Origin: Rachicladosporium sp. CCFEE 5018
Taxonomy: Eukaryota > Ascomycota > Dothideomycetes > Cladosporiales > Cladosporiaceae
DNA: 64,000 nt
Direction of reading: 5' to 3'
Assembly (NCBI GenBank): GCA_002077045.2
Contig: KZ111178.1
Location: 1 to 64,000 of the forward strand
Both the position numbers and the translations under genes were made by a program. How positions within the stretch are numbered: the first letter of the stretch is position 1; every line of letters begins with the position of its first letter. Below the pieces are notes generated by a model. It did not search any database. It saw only the letters and a list, made by a program, of their open reading frames with translations, and was not told the DNA's origin. Positions 63,594 through 64,000 of this stretch are shown here, piece by piece.

Positions 63594-64000
63594 ATGGAGC
63601 GGCAACGGAAGAGTACGCGCCTGCATACTTTGTGTGATTGCAAGGACTAGCTAATGATACTGCGAAGGAGAGTTGAAGGAGTTGAACACACGAGCTTGGG
63701 ATGGCGAGCAGGGTACATCTACTTGACTGAGCTACGGCCTCAGGCACGGCTAACACTCAGCAGGCGTCTTTCCAGTCCAAGGCTCGCTTGACTCCAACCT
63801 GAAGAAGAACACGGCCTTCATCAAACGCGTGCGCACGGCCATCACCATTGCGAGCGTTCCCACCTTCCTCCTCGAGGTCCGGACACTGTCGCTGCACAAG
63901 TACCTCACCGAGATCGTGTCAGCGTGCTACGAGGGACTATGCAGGCTGAAGACTCCGGGCGAGGTAGCTGCTGGTGTGGAAGTGGTCAGCGCATTGCACC
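63594..64000 (+). CDS. NMD2: Nonsense-mediated decay factor Upf2/Nmd2, 5' end
   Basis: Three exons begin: 63594..63612, 63668..63712 and 63764..>64000, introns 55 and 51 nt, both with TAA-type branch sites near the acceptor (GCTAATG, GCTAACAC). The joined start MERQRKRELKELNTRAWDGE leads into the first MIF4G domain, LDSNLKKNTAFIKRVRTAIT, then FLLEVRTLSLHKYLTEIVSA and CYEGLCRLKTPGEVAAGVEV. This is the typical Upf2 opening. The protein bridges Upf1 and Upf3 in nonsense-mediated mRNA decay. An alternative acceptor 12 nt downstream (63775) is also in frame and would remove Gly-Val-Phe-Pro; the upstream one is preferred because VFP occurs in relatives. The gene leaves the window. Confidence 0.9.

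Noticed and set aside
1..64000. tRNA, rRNA, CRISPR or transposon remnants
   Set aside because: Scanned by eye for T-loop-like GGTTCGA-type patterns, terminal inverted repeats and transposase or reverse transcriptase motifs; none were convincing. CRISPR is not expected in a fungus.
1..64000. Secondary-metabolite or effector gene cluster
   Set aside because: No polyketide synthase, peptide synthetase, terpene cyclase or cytochrome P450 is present; genes are mostly housekeeping. The single sulfotransferase-like and hydrolase genes are not clustered.

Overview
The window is nuclear DNA of a filamentous ascomycete. Introns are short (about 47-110 nt, mostly 50-58) with GT...AG ends and CTAAC/CTGAC-like branch sites, genes are compact with no operons, and the gene set is fungal: an APSES factor, a TOK1 channel, nitrate reductase, CSF1, NAM9, FYV7, BOS1, MCM3 and UPF2. 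The gene content and style fit a black-yeast-like dothideomycete (Capnodiales/Mycosphaerellales). A heterozygous or hybrid diploid such as Hortaea werneckii would explain the duplicated middle part, but the species is an inference.

Layout. 1-11 kb (contig 1): the 5' part of a JEN-type carboxylate transporter, a secreted alpha/beta hydrolase, an unknown protein, a TOK1 potassium channel and an APSES/ankyrin cell-cycle transcription factor, all on the minus strand. A LYR-motif mitochondrial protein then diverges from the APSES gene. 11.7-40.5 kb: four scaffold joins of exactly 100 N lie in the window (12100, 22546, 36958, 50231). Three of them separate copies of one gene series: LYR protein, BTB protein, NAM9, sulfotransferase-like, 2EXR/F-box-like, TMEM184-like, elongation factor 2 and the CSF1 C-terminus. 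Contig A (12200-22545) and contig B (22646-36957) start at the same base of the LYR gene. Contig C (37058 onward) starts inside EF2 and overlaps the end of B. The simplest reading is one locus seen as two haplotypes or homeologs (contig1+A+C versus B), laid end to end by the scaffolder, not a true tandem duplication. 40.5-50.2 kb: the rest of CSF1, a 3212-residue bridge-like lipid transfer protein read from one exon, and the start of an RBM26/27-like RNA-binding protein. After the fourth join come the C-terminal two-thirds of nitrate reductase, a small ORF, BOS1, a Myb-like protein, two proteins of unknown function, MCM3, FYV7 and the 5' end of UPF2.

Functional links. The APSES factor resembles the DNA-binding subunit of MBF. 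Perfect MCB elements (ACGCGT) lie in its own divergent promoter and 101 bp upstream of MCM3, a classical MBF target. The most unusual signal is the BTB gene. Its two copies are alike over the BTB domain but become strongly divergent in the C-terminal half and unalignable downstream, between flanks that are nearly identical. A CxxH...CxxxxxC signature survives in both versions. This looks like an allele pair under diversifying selection or a local replacement.
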